Below are positions 43,693 through 53,248 of a stretch of DNA of 64,000 nucleotides, in pieces. The notes under the pieces are model-generated. The model was not told where the DNA came from. It did no database searches and was given only the letters and a program-made list of their open reading frames with translations. A program made the position numbers and the translations under genes. Source of the DNA: Bacillota bacterium (GTDB taxonomy: Bacteria > Bacillota > Clostridia > UBA1381 > UMGS1253). How positions within the stretch are numbered: the stretch's first letter is position 1; each line of letters opens with the position of its first letter. The stretch covers positions 1-64,000 of the forward strand of contig JAKJBW010000003.1 in the NCBI GenBank assembly GCA_022706785.1. Reading direction: 5' to 3'.

Positions 43693-44943
43693 TCAGTCAT
43701 AATCTTTCTTCTCATGCACTGGGATAATATTTTTATTGGTGACGATCAATATACCCGGTATAGCCATCAGGATGCCCGATACAATCAAAAGATATTCCAC
43801 CTTTACCGCGTCGGCGGCAGGACCGAACACAAGCATGCCGAGGGGAAGGGATATGGACGCGACAATCTGCGCCAGTCCGAAAACCCTGCCCATCATGGCT
43901 TCCTCCACCGTTTCCTGGAGCAGCACAGTGCTTGAGGAGTTAAGCATAGGCATAAAAATACCCGTCATAAATATTACAGCCAAATATACGGTAAAACCGG
44001 TTGACAAGCCAATAGCGGCCGTAAACAGGGCAAAAAATATGCTTGCAAACGCGAGCGTATGGATGCGGTTGCGAAAGCCGCCCCACGAGGCAATAATTAG
44101 CCCGCCTATCATAGCGCCTACGCTGAATGAAACCTCATTTGCCGTCAGCCGCCATACCTCTTCGCCAAATGTACGCGCCGTCATAAGCGGGGTAAGCAGG
44201 GCGGCGGGTGTGACTAAGAACATAAATACAGCATAAAAGATCAGCAGTCTTTTGATAAGCTTATGTGAAAGAGTGTATTTGATTCCGAGCCTCAGATCGT
44301 CCAGATAACCCGCTGCCTGTTTCTCGTTTGCCTTTTTGTGCGCGGTAACCGGAAGGAACAGCATTATGCAAACAGCAATAGCGGCCGTGAATACATCCAC
44401 AAAAAAAGCCGCTTCAAGATTGTAAAATGAAAGGATAATGCCGCTGACACCGGGGGAGAGCAGCATCATGAGGGCTTGTATACTCCCGTTAATACCATTG
44501 ACACGCATTAATTTTTCCTGGGGCACGAATTGAGGCAGCAATGCCCCGACGGCAGGCAGCTGCACGCCTGTCCCCATTGAGCGTATGGCAGAAACGGCAA
44601 AAAGCAACCAAAGCTCCTTGTATCCTATCAAAAAGAGCACGGCAAGCGCCAATGTGGATATCGCAATCGCAACGTCGGCAAAAATGATGAGGAATTTGCG
44701 GTTATACCTGTCTGCCCAAACGCCGGCAAACAGCGAAATTAATACCTGAGGCAGAAAGCTGCAAACGGTGGACACGGTCACCATGGCGCCCGAGGATGTC
44801 GTGAGCGTAATGTGCCAGATGATCGCAAACTGCACCACCGATGAACCGAACAAAGAGATTGTCTGGCTTGTCAGAAACACGGCGGCTTTCCGTTTCCAGC
44901 TTATATGGTTGTCCAAACCTTGCATATCAAGCGTCGATGGCAT
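43693..44943 (-). CDS. MFS efflux transporter (macrolide-efflux/EntS-like)
   Basis: A 416-residue membrane protein with about 12 hydrophobic helices. The first helix pair (FLTSQTISLFGSSVVQFAII) and the loop motif GVWADRYNRKFLII are typical of MFS group-3 exporters such as Mef-like drug exporters. The substrate cannot be told from sequence. AGGAGG precedes the ATG. Convergent with the URO-D-like gene. Confidence 0.88.
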   Translation of the reverse strand: MPSTLDMQGLDNHISWKRKAAVFLTSQTISLFGSSVVQFAIIWHITLTTSSGAMVTVSTVCSFLPQVLISLFAGVWADRYNRKFLIIFADVAIAISTLALAVLFLIGYKELWLLFAVSAIRSMGTGVQLPAVGALLPQFVPQEKLMRVNGINGSIQALMMLLSPGVSGIILSFYNLEAAFFVDVFTAAIAVCIMLFLPVTAHKKANEKQAAGYLDDLRLGIKYTLSHKLIKRLLIFYAVFMFLVTPAALLTPLMTARTFGEEVWRLTANEVSFSVGAMIGGLIIASWGGFRNRIHTLAFASIFFALFTAAIGLSTGFTVYLAVIFMTGIFMPMLNSSSTVLLQETVEEAMMGRVFGLAQIVASISLPLGMLVFGPAADAVKVEYLLIVSGILMAIPGILIVTNKNIIPVHEKKDYD

Positions 44944-45043
44944 GATTTCCTCCTGAGATTACCCCTTGATTTGTCAGAATTATATCATAGCCGCTACCGC
45001 GAAGCAAGACAAACCTTTTTCTATGGTCTAATCCGTCCGATAT

Positions 45044-45679
45044 TCAAAATTTTTTGCACGCCATGTAGGATTTTTGAGCGGCATCCCAGTTGACGATATT
45101 CCACCAGGCGTCTATGTATTCGCTGCGCAGGTTCTGGTAGTCCAGGTAATATGCATGCTCCCACACATCTATCGCCAGAACCGGGCAGTAGCCGTCTGTC
45201 ACAGGTGTGTTTTGATTCGCGGTGGGGTAGAGCATAAGCCGCCCCGCCTCGTCAGCGACCAGCCACAGGTAGCCCGAGCCGAACACCTTCATGGCATTTT
45301 CCTTAAACTCCTTTTGAAATTCCTCAAACGAGCCCGATTCCGCTTTTATGGCTTCAAGCAACTGGCCTGACGGGCGGTTTTCCTTCACAGGCGGGCGAAG
45401 ATGGTCAAAAAAGAAAATGTGATTGTAGACGCCGCCCGCATTTCTCATAATCGGAACCCGCGCATCCTTTGGGAGGAGGGCTGGGCTTTGGAGCAGCTCG
45501 GTCAGGCTTGAATTTTGAAACCGCGGGTACTCGGCCAGCGCCTTATTCAGATTATCCGTATAGTTTCTCAGAAGCCTGTCATGGTGGATGTTCATGGTTA
45601 TTTTACTAATATAAGGCGCAAGCGCATTTTCGGCATAAGGCAAGGGCGCAAGCTCAAACGGATAGCGATCGCGGGGCAT
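45044..45679 (-). CDS. Superoxide dismutase (Fe/Mn type)
   Basis: A 211-residue enzyme that dismutates superoxide. Metal ligands are visible as His in MNIHHDRLL, His in GGVYNHIFFF, and Asp and His in the signature DVWEHAYYLDYQN. The usual NHHxxF sequence is altered, but the ligands are kept. Start ATG 45679 follows AAGGAGGAG; the longer frame to 45703 contains that site. It fits oxygen defence in an anaerobe. Confidence 0.92.
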   Translation of the reverse strand: MPRDRYPFELAPLPYAENALAPYISKITMNIHHDRLLRNYTDNLNKALAEYPRFQNSSLTELLQSPALLPKDARVPIMRNAGGVYNHIFFFDHLRPPVKENRPSGQLLEAIKAESGSFEEFQKEFKENAMKVFGSGYLWLVADEAGRLMLYPTANQNTPVTDGYCPVLAIDVWEHAYYLDYQNLRSEYIDAWWNIVNWDAAQKSYMACKKF

Positions 45680-45852
45680 ATACACTCCTCCTTCATTTTG
45701 CAAAGCATATGATAGTATATGACAGAAGCCTTAAAATATGTTTGTGAAATTTGAAACGAGTGCTTTTAAAAATGTAAAAAAATTCGTTGCTTTCCCTCGG
45801 ATTGTTATGATAAACTATACGCATTAAATATGATTTTAGGAGGGCATTTATT

Positions 45853-47091
45853 TTGCGTATGTATGAGCTCGCAAAAGAAAAATATGCCGCGCTTGGCGTG
45901 GACACGGAAAAAGCAATAGCAAAGCTTTCGCAGATACCCATATCGGTGCATTGCTGGCAGGGTGATGACGTGGGCGGCTTTGAAGCGCCGGACGCGGCGC
46001 TTTCGGGCGGTATAGCGGCGACGGGCAATTATCCCGGCAAGGCTGCAACCGCCGGGCAGCTGCGGGCCGATATCGAAAAGGCGTTTTCATTCATTGGCGG
46101 CAAGCTCCGCTTAAGCCTGCATGCCATCTATGCTGAAACGGACGGCAGGAAGGTGGAACGCAACAATCTGCAGCCCGCTCACTTTGCCGCGTGGATCGAA
46201 TGGGCTAAAGCGCAAAGCGTTGCGCTTGATTTTAACCCCACCCTTTTTTCGCATCCTATGGCGGCAAGCGGCTTTACGCTATCCAGCATTGATAAGGGCG
46301 TAAGGGATTTTTGGATCGAGCACTGTATCGCCTGCCGCGAAATCGCCGATTATATGGGCAGAACACTGGGCGGCAAAACCATTACAAATATATGGATCCC
46401 CGACGGGTTTAAGGATATACCGGTGGACAGATACACGCCCCGCAAAAACCTTGCCGACGCCTTGGATAAGATTCTGGCAAAACCCACCGAACACAATCTG
46501 GATTCGGTGGAGAGCAAGGTCTTCGGTATTGGCGCGGAGAGCGCCACAATCGGCTCGCACGAGTTTTACATGGGATACGCCGTGTCGCGCCAGGTCTTGC
46601 TCACGCTTGATATGGGCCACTTTCACCCCACCGAGGCAGTGTCTGACAAGATCAGCGGCGTGATTGACTATGTGCCGGGCATCCTGCTCCATGTCAGCCG
46701 TCCCGTTCGCTGGGACAGCGACCATGTGGTCATTTTAGACGATGAGCTGCAAACGCTTATGACAGAGCTTGCGCGCCATGACCTCTTTGACAAGGTACAT
46801 ATCGGGCTTGATTTCTTTGACGCCAGCATCAACCGCATTGCCGCATGGGTGATCGGTATACGCAATTCGCAAAAGGCTTTGCTCAAAGGGCTTTTGGAGC
46901 CTACCGGCATGCTTGCTTCTTTAGAGGCAAGCGGCGATTATACCTCAAGGCTTGCCATGCTTGAGGAATTAAAGGCAATGCCGTGGTGCGCCGTTTGGGA
47001 TGAATTCTGCGCCCGCGAAGGCGTGGCAGCCGGCTATGACTGGCTTTCGGATGTCAAGCAATATGAAAGCGATGTTCTTTCAAAAAGATAA
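45853..47091 (+). CDS. rhaA: L-rhamnose isomerase
   Basis: A 412-residue metal-dependent isomerase converting L-rhamnose to L-rhamnulose. Conserved blocks: [61 protein letters not shown] and [25 protein letters not shown] lies 8 nt before TTG 45853, so the start is TTG (ATG 45859 is possible). rhaB follows 38 nt later. No aldolase or rhamnose transporter is seen in this window. Confidence 0.95.
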   Translation: MRMYELAKEKYAALGVDTEKAIAKLSQIPISVHCWQGDDVGGFEAPDAALSGGIAATGNYPGKAATAGQLRADIEKAFSFIGGKLRLSLHAIYAETDGRKVERNNLQPAHFAAWIEWAKAQSVALDFNPTLFSHPMAASGFTLSSIDKGVRDFWIEHCIACREIADYMGRTLGGKTITNIWIPDGFKDIPVDRYTPRKNLADALDKILAKPTEHNLDSVESKVFGIGAESATIGSHEFYMGYAVSRQVLLTLDMGHFHPTEAVSDKISGVIDYVPGILLHVSRPVRWDSDHVVILDDELQTLMTELARHDLFDKVHIGLDFFDASINRIAAWVIGIRNSQKALLKGLLEPTGMLASLEASGDYTSRLAMLEELKAMPWCAVWDEFCAREGVAAGYDWLSDVKQYESDVLSKR

Positions 47092-47129
47092 TCTTCAATA
47101 GATATAAAATCGGATTGGAGTGACCCCCG

Positions 47130-48584
47130 ATGAAGGTTTTGGCATTCGATTTCGGCGCTTCCGGCGGCCGCGGCATAGTATTTGAGCTTAAGGACGGGCG
47201 TCTGAGCCAGACGGAGATACACCGTTTCAGTAACGACCCCGTTATGGCGGGCGGACGGTTCTATTGGGACGTGCTGAGGCTGTTTCATGAGATAAAGACA
47301 GGCATTACCAAATGCGTGCAGCAAAAAATAGACATATCCGCTATCGGTATAGACACATGGGGCGTGGACTACGGACTGCTCGACAAAAACGGCAGGCTGA
47401 TTGCAAACCCTTGCCATTACCGTGACACACGCACACAGGCAATTGAATTCTCAGAAGAAGAAAAGCAGTGGATCTACAGCAGGGCAGGTATCCAGTTTGC
47501 GTTTTTCAACACGCTCCTGCAAAGGATTGCCGATAAAGACGAGGCGACTATATCATGCGCCGAGTCGGCGCTGTTTATGCCCGACCTGTTCAATTATCTT
47601 CTCACGGGCGAAAAGAGAACCGAGTACACTATTGCGTCCACCAGTCAGATGCTGAATGCGTCATTGCGCCGGTTTGACGATGAGCTGATAAAAAAATTCG
47701 GTATACCTGATATTTTTGCGCCGATTGTGGAGCCGGGGACCATAGTGGGGGAGCTGTCGGATGCGATATGCGAAGAGTTGGGCTGTGCGAAGGTGCCCGT
47801 TGTGGCCACCGCATCCCATGATACTGCCGCTGCTGTGGTGAGCGTGCCCATGGACGATGCGGAAAACTGCCTTTACATCAGCTGCGGCACATGGCTGCTG
47901 CTGGGAAGCGAACAGCCAGGACCCGTGATAAACGAAAAGTGCTATCGGTATAATTACACCAACGAGGGCGGCGTATTTAAGACCTACCGCTTTTTAAAAA
48001 ATATCATGGGATTATGGATTCAGCAGGAAAGCCGTCGCGCGATGATCCGCCAGGGTATAGATATTTCGTATCAGCAGATGGAGGACGCGGCGCAAGCGTG
48101 TGAGCCGTTTTTGTGTCTGATCGACCCCGACGACGACGCTTTCGCCCTGCCCGGCAATATGCCCAAGCGCATTGCCGAATTTGCGGCCTGCACAGGCCAG
48201 AGAGTCCCGCAGACGCCCGGGGAGATCAACCGCTGTATTATGGAAAGCCTGGCGCTCGGATGCAGCAGGGCAGTTATGGAAATGTGCGACATTACGGGAC
48301 GTGCGCCCGACACCATACATATGGTTGGCGGTGGAATTAAAAACGAAATGCTGTGCAGGTTTGTAGCAAACGTCACAGGCAAGCGCGTTGTGGCCGGGCC
48401 GGTTGAAGCGACAAGCACCGGCAACGCACTGATGCAGTTTGTGGCCCTGGGCCAGATCAAAGACCTTGCGCAGGCACGCCAAATCGTGAAGGATTCGTTT
48501 GGCACCAAAGAATACCTGCCGCAGGATACCGCCATTTGGCAGCAGGCGTATGAGCGGTATTGCGGTATTATAGGCGAAAAATAA
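47130..48584 (+). CDS. rhaB: Rhamnulokinase
   Basis: A 484-residue FGGY-family sugar kinase that phosphorylates L-rhamnulose at C1. N-terminal phosphate loop LAFDFGASGGRG; further blocks IGIDTWGVDYGLLD, VVATASHDTAAAVVSVP, YISCGTWLLLGSE and HMVGGGIKNEMLCRFVANVT. It forms an operon with rhaA and ends at a hairpin terminator. Confidence 0.95.
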   Translation: MKVLAFDFGASGGRGIVFELKDGRLSQTEIHRFSNDPVMAGGRFYWDVLRLFHEIKTGITKCVQQKIDISAIGIDTWGVDYGLLDKNGRLIANPCHYRDTRTQAIEFSEEEKQWIYSRAGIQFAFFNTLLQRIADKDEATISCAESALFMPDLFNYLLTGEKRTEYTIASTSQMLNASLRRFDDELIKKFGIPDIFAPIVEPGTIVGELSDAICEELGCAKVPVVATASHDTAAAVVSVPMDDAENCLYISCGTWLLLGSEQPGPVINEKCYRYNYTNEGGVFKTYRFLKNIMGLWIQQESRRAMIRQGIDISYQQMEDAAQACEPFLCLIDPDDDAFALPGNMPKRIAEFAACTGQRVPQTPGEINRCIMESLALGCSRAVMEMCDITGRAPDTIHMVGGGIKNEMLCRFVANVTGKRVVAGPVEATSTGNALMQFVALGQIKDLAQARQIVKDSFGTKEYLPQDTAIWQQAYERYCGIIGEK

Positions 48585-48615
48585 AAGATGCAGGGATTAT
48601 GATATGAAAGAATAT

Positions 48616-48655
48616 AAGCGGGGGGAACACTTCGGTGACGTATCCCCGCTTTTTT
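48616..48655 (+). terminator. Terminator after rhaB
   Basis: AAGCGGGG and CCCCGCTT form an 8-bp stem; the loop contains an inner ACTTCGGT hairpin; a T6 run follows. Confidence 0.85.
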
Positions 48656-48726
48656 GTGTCAGGAAAAGCAGTTAGGCGGCTTTTAGCCACACAAAAAGGT
48701 CCGTCAGTTAGAACTGACAGACCTTA

Positions 48727-48802
48727 TGGCTCCCCAAGTTGGACTCGAACCAACGACCCTGCGGTTAACAGCCGCATGCTCTACCAACTGAGCTATTGAG
48801 GA
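48727..48802 (-). tRNA. tRNA-Asn (GTT), CCA encoded
   Basis: On the minus strand the sequence runs from TCCTCAATAGCTCAGTTGG to TTGGGGAGCCA. The 7-bp acceptor stem TCCTCAA/TTGGGGA is complete, the anticodon loop CTGTTAA carries GTT, the T-loop is GGTTCGAGTCC, and the 3' CCA is encoded. Confidence 0.97.
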
Positions 48803-48962
48803 TTATCATACCATTAATGCTTCCCATGCACGATAGAAAATATTCTATTTGCAAAATGCTCACTTAGTATAACTTATCCTGTAAATTTTGTCAAGACGTC
48901 TTTTTTAAATTTCCGCCGGGTATCTTTAAAAAATTTATATTAAAAAAAATTTAAAAAAACAC

Positions 48963-49008
48963 TTGACATTTGTGTTTTAGTGTACTACAATAATAATACA
49001 CTAAAACA
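48963..49008 (+). promoter_or_regulatory. Sigma-A promoter with 12-bp operator palindrome for the GntR/ABC operon
   Basis: TTGACA (48963-48968) and TACAAT (48986-48991) are 17 nt apart. TGTTTTAGTGTA (48973-48984) and its exact complement TACACTAAAACA (48997-49008) flank the -10 box. A YtrA-type repressor bound there would block RNA polymerase, so autoregulation is likely. Confidence 0.85.
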
Positions 49009-49032
49009 TTATCAAGCGAAGGAGGTGATGAA

Positions 49033-49407
49033 ATGGCTTATGCATTTGACGAGAGAGTACCTATTTACTTACAGATCATCGACGAAATAAAGCGTCAGCT
49101 TGTTACAAACAAATTGAAAGGGGGGGATAAAATGCCGTCAGTCAGAGAGTTGTCGGAAGGCATGGAGGTGAATCCAAACACTGTCCAGCGGGCGTATCAG
49201 GAGCTTGAAAGGCTCGGAATAACATACACCCAGCGGGGTATGGGAACCTTTGTGACGCAGGATGAAGGTATAATTATCAGCATTAAGGAGGAAATGGCGA
49301 TGGATGCCGTAAGGCAGTTTGCAGAAAGCATGCAAAGCCTGGGCATGTCGCCGCAGGATACAATAAAGTGTCTGGAAGACTATTTTGAGAAGGGGGCAGC
49401 GCAATGA
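49033..49407 (+). CDS. GntR-family repressor (YtrA subfamily)
   Basis: A 124-residue protein with an N-terminal winged HTH (ERVPIYLQIIDEIKRQLVTN, DKMPSVRELSEGMEVNPNTV, QRAYQELERLGITYTQRGMG) and a short helical C-terminus, the size and form of the YtrA subgroup, which controls ABC exporters. AAGGAGGTG precedes the ATG. Its stop overlaps the next start by 4 nt (ATGA), and the operator palindrome lies upstream. Confidence 0.93.
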   Translation: MAYAFDERVPIYLQIIDEIKRQLVTNKLKGGDKMPSVRELSEGMEVNPNTVQRAYQELERLGITYTQRGMGTFVTQDEGIIISIKEEMAMDAVRQFAESMQSLGMSPQDTIKCLEDYFEKGAAQ

Positions 49408-50105
49408 GCAGCTTGCTGAGAATAAGCCATTTAAATAAAAGCTTTTATAAAAATGAAGTGCTGGCCGATTTTAACATGGATCTGCCTGAGGGCAAAATAC
49501 TGGGCCTTTTAGGACCCAACGGCAGCGGCAAGACAACCTTGCTGAAGCTGATAGCGGGGCTTTTAAAGCCGACAAGCGGTGAAATCTATATAGACGACTG
49601 CCAGCCGTCTTATATTACTAAGGGGTATGTGTCGTTTTTACCCGATTGCGATTTTCTGTTTGAAGACTGCAAAATAGACCGGATGGCAGATTACTACGCT
49701 GACTTCTTTGCCGATTTCGACAGGCGCAAATTCTATGAGTTTATGCGGTTTATGGATGTGGAAAGCCATCAGAAGATTAAAGCACTCTCCAAGGGCAACA
49801 AGGAAAAGCTCAATTTATCCTTTGTGCTGTCGCGCAAAGCAAGGCTTTATTTGCTCGACGAGCCGCTTGGCGGGGTAGACCCCGTGGCAAGGGATAAAAT
49901 CATCAATGCCATCATAAAGAATTATATGGAAAAAAGCGCTATGATCATCAGCACGCATTTGGTAGACTACATTGAGCCTGTGCTGGACGAGGTTGCATTC
50001 CTGCACCATGGGACAATAGCGCTTGCGGGCAATGCTGAGGATTTGAGAGCGGAGCGGGGAAAGTCTATTGACGAAATATACAGGGAGGTGTATCGAAATG
50101 ACTAA
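49404..50105 (+). CDS. ABC transporter ATP-binding protein
   Basis: A 233-residue ATPase with Walker A LLGPNGSGKTTLLK, a signature-like ALSKGNKEKLNLS and Walker B RLYLLDEPLGGVD, as in YtrB-type ATPases. It overlaps both neighbouring genes by a few nucleotides and energises the membrane protein that follows. Confidence 0.94.
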   Translation: MSSLLRISHLNKSFYKNEVLADFNMDLPEGKILGLLGPNGSGKTTLLKLIAGLLKPTSGEIYIDDCQPSYITKGYVSFLPDCDFLFEDCKIDRMADYYADFFADFDRRKFYEFMRFMDVESHQKIKALSKGNKEKLNLSFVLSRKARLYLLDEPLGGVDPVARDKIINAIIKNYMEKSAMIISTHLVDYIEPVLDEVAFLHHGTIALAGNAEDLRAERGKSIDEIYREVYRND

Positions 50106-51009
50106 GTTAATAAAATTGATGAAACATGAGCTTGGTCTCAGGAAGATATCGGTATTTAAGCTTGGCATAGCGGCGGTAATTGTTAATGTGCTGTTTATCA
50201 TTGGCATTCTGGCATCGGGAATGGATATTGCCGAGATCATCCGCCTTTCTGTGGCCGACGAGCACGAGGCTATGGGAGCTTTGCTGCCGCCTTTGGCAAT
50301 TGCGCTGCTCGCTTTTTCTCCGGTGCTGTTTGTGATTGACGGCCTTTTGCTGTTAATGCCTCTTCTAAACGCCATACTTGCCTTCAGACGGGACGTTTTC
50401 GGCAAGGAAAGGTATCTGATATTTTCCCTGCCCGTCAAAGGCGCACAGATAATCGGCGCAAGGATGGCAGTTGCCTGCCTGGACTACGGCGCCGCGTTAC
50501 TGCTTTTTGGGGTATTAACCGTAGGTATAGTGGCGGCTTTTCTGGGCGGCTCATTTGTCAGCGCCGTAGGCAGCTTTACTATCTCAAACCTGCCCCTGCT
50601 GCTTTTAAACCTTGCTTCGGCTTTGTTGGAGTTTGCCTTGTTTATCATGGTCATGTATTTCATTATTATCATCATCAGCAAAGCGGTGCGAAATGTTCAG
50701 AAGGGCAGGCGGGTGCTCGGCATCGTGCTTGGCGTGATGCTCTTCAACGTAGTTCTAAACATAAAAGGCGCAATAACGCAGGGAATCCAAAGGCTGATGC
50801 CCGCCTTTCAAATCAATGTCAATACCTCGGCGTTCCAGGCCTTCTTCGCGGATTTTAACGACAGATACCTGCAGCTGCCCTACACCGCACAGTGCGGCTT
50901 TTCCCTTGATCTGCCCTTCAATCCGCTGATCTTTACAACGGAAATTATCCTTTTAGCGGTATTGTTTAAAATAGTTGTGCATTTTGCGGACAAACGCCTT
51001 GAAGTCTAG
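50098..51009 (+). CDS. ABC transporter membrane subunit
   Basis: A 303-residue protein with about six hydrophobic helices (LGIAAVIVNVLFIIGILASG, LLLLMPLLNAILAF, ALFIMVMYFIIIIISKAV). It is cognate to the preceding ATPase. Start ATG 50098 overlaps its stop and follows GGGAGGTG. The substrate is unknown; cell-envelope stress roles are common for such operons. Confidence 0.85.
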   Translation: MTKLIKLMKHELGLRKISVFKLGIAAVIVNVLFIIGILASGMDIAEIIRLSVADEHEAMGALLPPLAIALLAFSPVLFVIDGLLLLMPLLNAILAFRRDVFGKERYLIFSLPVKGAQIIGARMAVACLDYGAALLLFGVLTVGIVAAFLGGSFVSAVGSFTISNLPLLLLNLASALLEFALFIMVMYFIIIIISKAVRNVQKGRRVLGIVLGVMLFNVVLNIKGAITQGIQRLMPAFQINVNTSAFQAFFADFNDRYLQLPYTAQCGFSLDLPFNPLIFTTEIILLAVLFKIVVHFADKRLEV

Positions 51010-51082
51010 GCAAAAAGGCATTTGCGATTGCCCAAAAGGGCAGCCCCTGAAATTATTAACCGTTTATGAATAATTCAAATAT

Positions 51083-51110
51083 TTGCTTGCATATTCCCGC
51101 CGGATATAGT
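51083..51110 (+). promoter_or_regulatory. Possible promoter of the P-loop ORF
   Basis: TTGCTT (51083-51088) and TATAGT (51105-51110) are 16 nt apart, about 45 nt before the start. Moderate match only. Confidence 0.4.
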
Positions 51111-51154
51111 ATCCTGTATATAGGTATAATTATCTTGCAGGGAGGATGATTAAA

Positions 51155-51565
51155 ATGATAAAGGTATTGGTTGGCAAAAAAGGCTCCGGAAAGACCAAAA
51201 CATTGATTGAAAACGTCAACAATTCAGTGAATGTTGCCAGCGGCGATATTGTTTTTATCAGCAACGACTCCAAAAGACATATGTACGATATCAGTCATAA
51301 GGTCCGTATGGTGGACACATCCGAGTTTGGAATCGATGATGCCGGCAAGTTTTATGGTTTTATCTGCGGTCTTATTTCCAACAACTACGACATATCCAAT
51401 ATCTTTATCGACAGCGTTTTAAAAATAGTGAGCCATCAGACAGACGGCATGGATGTGTTTATGGAAAATATTGAAAAGCTCTCCGACCGTTTTAATATAT
51501 CCTTCTTCTTCACCTTCAGCATTGATGCGGCACAGGCGCCTGAATACCTGAAAAAGTATATATAA
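51155..51565 (+). CDS. Small P-loop ATP-binding protein
   Basis: A 136-residue protein with Walker A VGKKGSGKTKTL at the N-terminus and a hydrophobic ISNIFIDSVLKIV strand with a possible Walker B Asp. Start ATG 51155 is favoured: GGGAGG lies 9 nt upstream, whereas ATG 51146 touches it. Small kinases or ATPases of this form occur in clostridia, but the role is unknown. Confidence 0.75.
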   Translation: MIKVLVGKKGSGKTKTLIENVNNSVNVASGDIVFISNDSKRHMYDISHKVRMVDTSEFGIDDAGKFYGFICGLISNNYDISNIFIDSVLKIVSHQTDGMDVFMENIEKLSDRFNISFFFTFSIDAAQAPEYLKKYI

Positions 51566-51598
51566 AACAGCAAAACCAACACATAAATATCATTTTAT

Positions 51599-51633
51599 CG
51601 TTATATGCAACGGGCTGACCGTTGCATATAACG
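51599..51633 (+). terminator. Hairpin before thrC
   Basis: A 15-bp perfect stem (CGTTATATGCAACGG and its complement) with a 5-nt loop, between the P-loop gene and thrC. There is no clean T-run. Confidence 0.6.
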
Positions 51634-51680
51634 CGTTTTCAAGGCAAATGCAGTTTATGTAAAATTTTGGGGGTTTAAGC

Positions 51681-53183
51681 ATGCTATATCACAGTACCAG
51701 AAGCAAAGGCGTTCCAATATCTTCTGCCGAAGCGATCAAAACGGGTCTTGCGCAGGACGGCGGGCTGTTTGTGCCCGAATCCATACCGGTGCTGTCACTG
51801 GCAGAGATAGGCAGTTTGGCGCACCAGACCTATAATGAGCGGGCGTTTCATATTTTATCTTATTATCTAAGCGATTTTTCCCCCGCGGAGCTTAAAGAGT
51901 GTGTGGATAAGGCTTACAGCAGGGAAAAGTTCGAAACCGAAAATATAGCGCCCATTTATCCGCTCGGGAAAAGCACATATTTTCTTGAGCTATGGCATGG
52001 TCCGACCTGTGCTTTCAAGGATATGGCACTGCAGATTCTGCCCCATCTTCTCACCAAATCCATTCAAAAATGCGGCTCGGGTAAGGAATGTGTGATTCTG
52101 GTCGCCACTTCCGGCGATACGGGAAAGGCTGCGCTGGAAGGCTTTAAGGATGTGGAAGGCACGCGCATTTTCGTCTTTTATCCTGAGCGTGGCGTGAGTG
52201 AAATACAAAAGCTGCAGATGATCACCCAGGAAGGAAACAACGTGGGCGTGGCTTCGGTGAAGGGCAATTTTGACGATGCGCAAAGCGGCGTTAAAAGTAT
52301 TTTTACCGATGCCGAATATGCGCAGCTCTTGGACGCTAACGGTTTTATCCTGTCCAGCGCAAATTCCATCAACTGGGGCCGGCTGGTTCCGCAGATTGTG
52401 TATTATTTTTCCGCCTATGCCGATTTATATAAGAACGGTGAAATCGCACTTGGTGAAAAGATCAATTTTGCTGTGCCGACAGGCAATTTTGGCAATATCC
52501 TGGCCGCATATTATGCGAAACGTATGGGCTTGCCTGTCGCTAAACTGATATGCGCGTCCAACGAAAACAATATCCTGACCGACTTTTTAAATACCGGCGT
52601 GTATGACCGCAACCGCAAATTTTATACGACGCTTTCGCCGTCAATGGATATCTTGATTTCCAGTAACCTTGAACGGCTGCTGTTTGATGTGGCCGGCGGG
52701 GATTATATGCATATCAGGGCTTGGATGCGCGAGCTTGCCGAAACAGGGAAATATCGCGTGCCGCCCATGCTGCTGCAAAAACTCAAAGACATTTTCTGGG
52801 CCGGATACTGCAACGATGATATGACCAAGAAAACCATAAAAAGCGTATACAATGAGTATTCCTATGTCATGGATACGCATACTGCTGTCGCAAAAAATGT
52901 GTATGCGCAGTATATTGAAGCGACGCAGGACCAAACAAAAACGGTAATTGCCTCCACTGCCAGCCCTTTCAAATTCAATCAAAGCGTGCTCATCGCCTTA
53001 GACGGCGTGGCAAGTGTGGCGGGTAAAAACGAATTTGAGCTTTTAGACCAGCTGGCTAAGCTCACGCAGATGCGTATACCCAAATCACTGTCCGCGCTTG
53101 CCAGCATGCCCAGGCTTTTTAATATCACATGCGAAAGAACGCAGATGCATCAGGTGGTAAGCGAATTTTTACAAGTAGAGTAG
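51681..53183 (+). CDS. thrC: Threonine synthase
   Basis: A 500-residue PLP enzyme converting O-phosphohomoserine to threonine. N-terminal MLYHSTRSKG and GLAQDGGLFVPE are typical; the PLP lysine is Lys113 in CAFKDMALQ; the phosphate-binding region is VATSGDTGKAAL and the serine/asparagine loop SSANSINWGRLVPQIVYYF. Length is normal. Upstream GGGGG serves as ribosome site. A strong terminator follows. Confidence 0.96.
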   Translation: MLYHSTRSKGVPISSAEAIKTGLAQDGGLFVPESIPVLSLAEIGSLAHQTYNERAFHILSYYLSDFSPAELKECVDKAYSREKFETENIAPIYPLGKSTYFLELWHGPTCAFKDMALQILPHLLTKSIQKCGSGKECVILVATSGDTGKAALEGFKDVEGTRIFVFYPERGVSEIQKLQMITQEGNNVGVASVKGNFDDAQSGVKSIFTDAEYAQLLDANGFILSSANSINWGRLVPQIVYYFSAYADLYKNGEIALGEKINFAVPTGNFGNILAAYYAKRMGLPVAKLICASNENNILTDFLNTGVYDRNRKFYTTLSPSMDILISSNLERLLFDVAGGDYMHIRAWMRELAETGKYRVPPMLLQKLKDIFWAGYCNDDMTKKTIKSVYNEYSYVMDTHTAVAKNVYAQYIEATQDQTKTVIASTASPFKFNQSVLIALDGVASVAGKNEFELLDQLAKLTQMRIPKSLSALASMPRLFNITCERTQMHQVVSEFLQVE

Positions 53184-53209
53184 CTAATTTTTAAAAGTTA
53201 TAAAGCTTT

Positions 53210-53246
53210 CAACATGACGGCCTGCAAAACGCAGGCCGTCATGTTG
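53210..53246. terminator. Terminator between thrC and spoIVB
   Basis: CAACATGACGGCCTGC and its exact complement form a 16-bp stem with an AAAAC loop, usable by both convergent genes. Confidence 0.88.
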
Positions 53247-53248
53247 CA

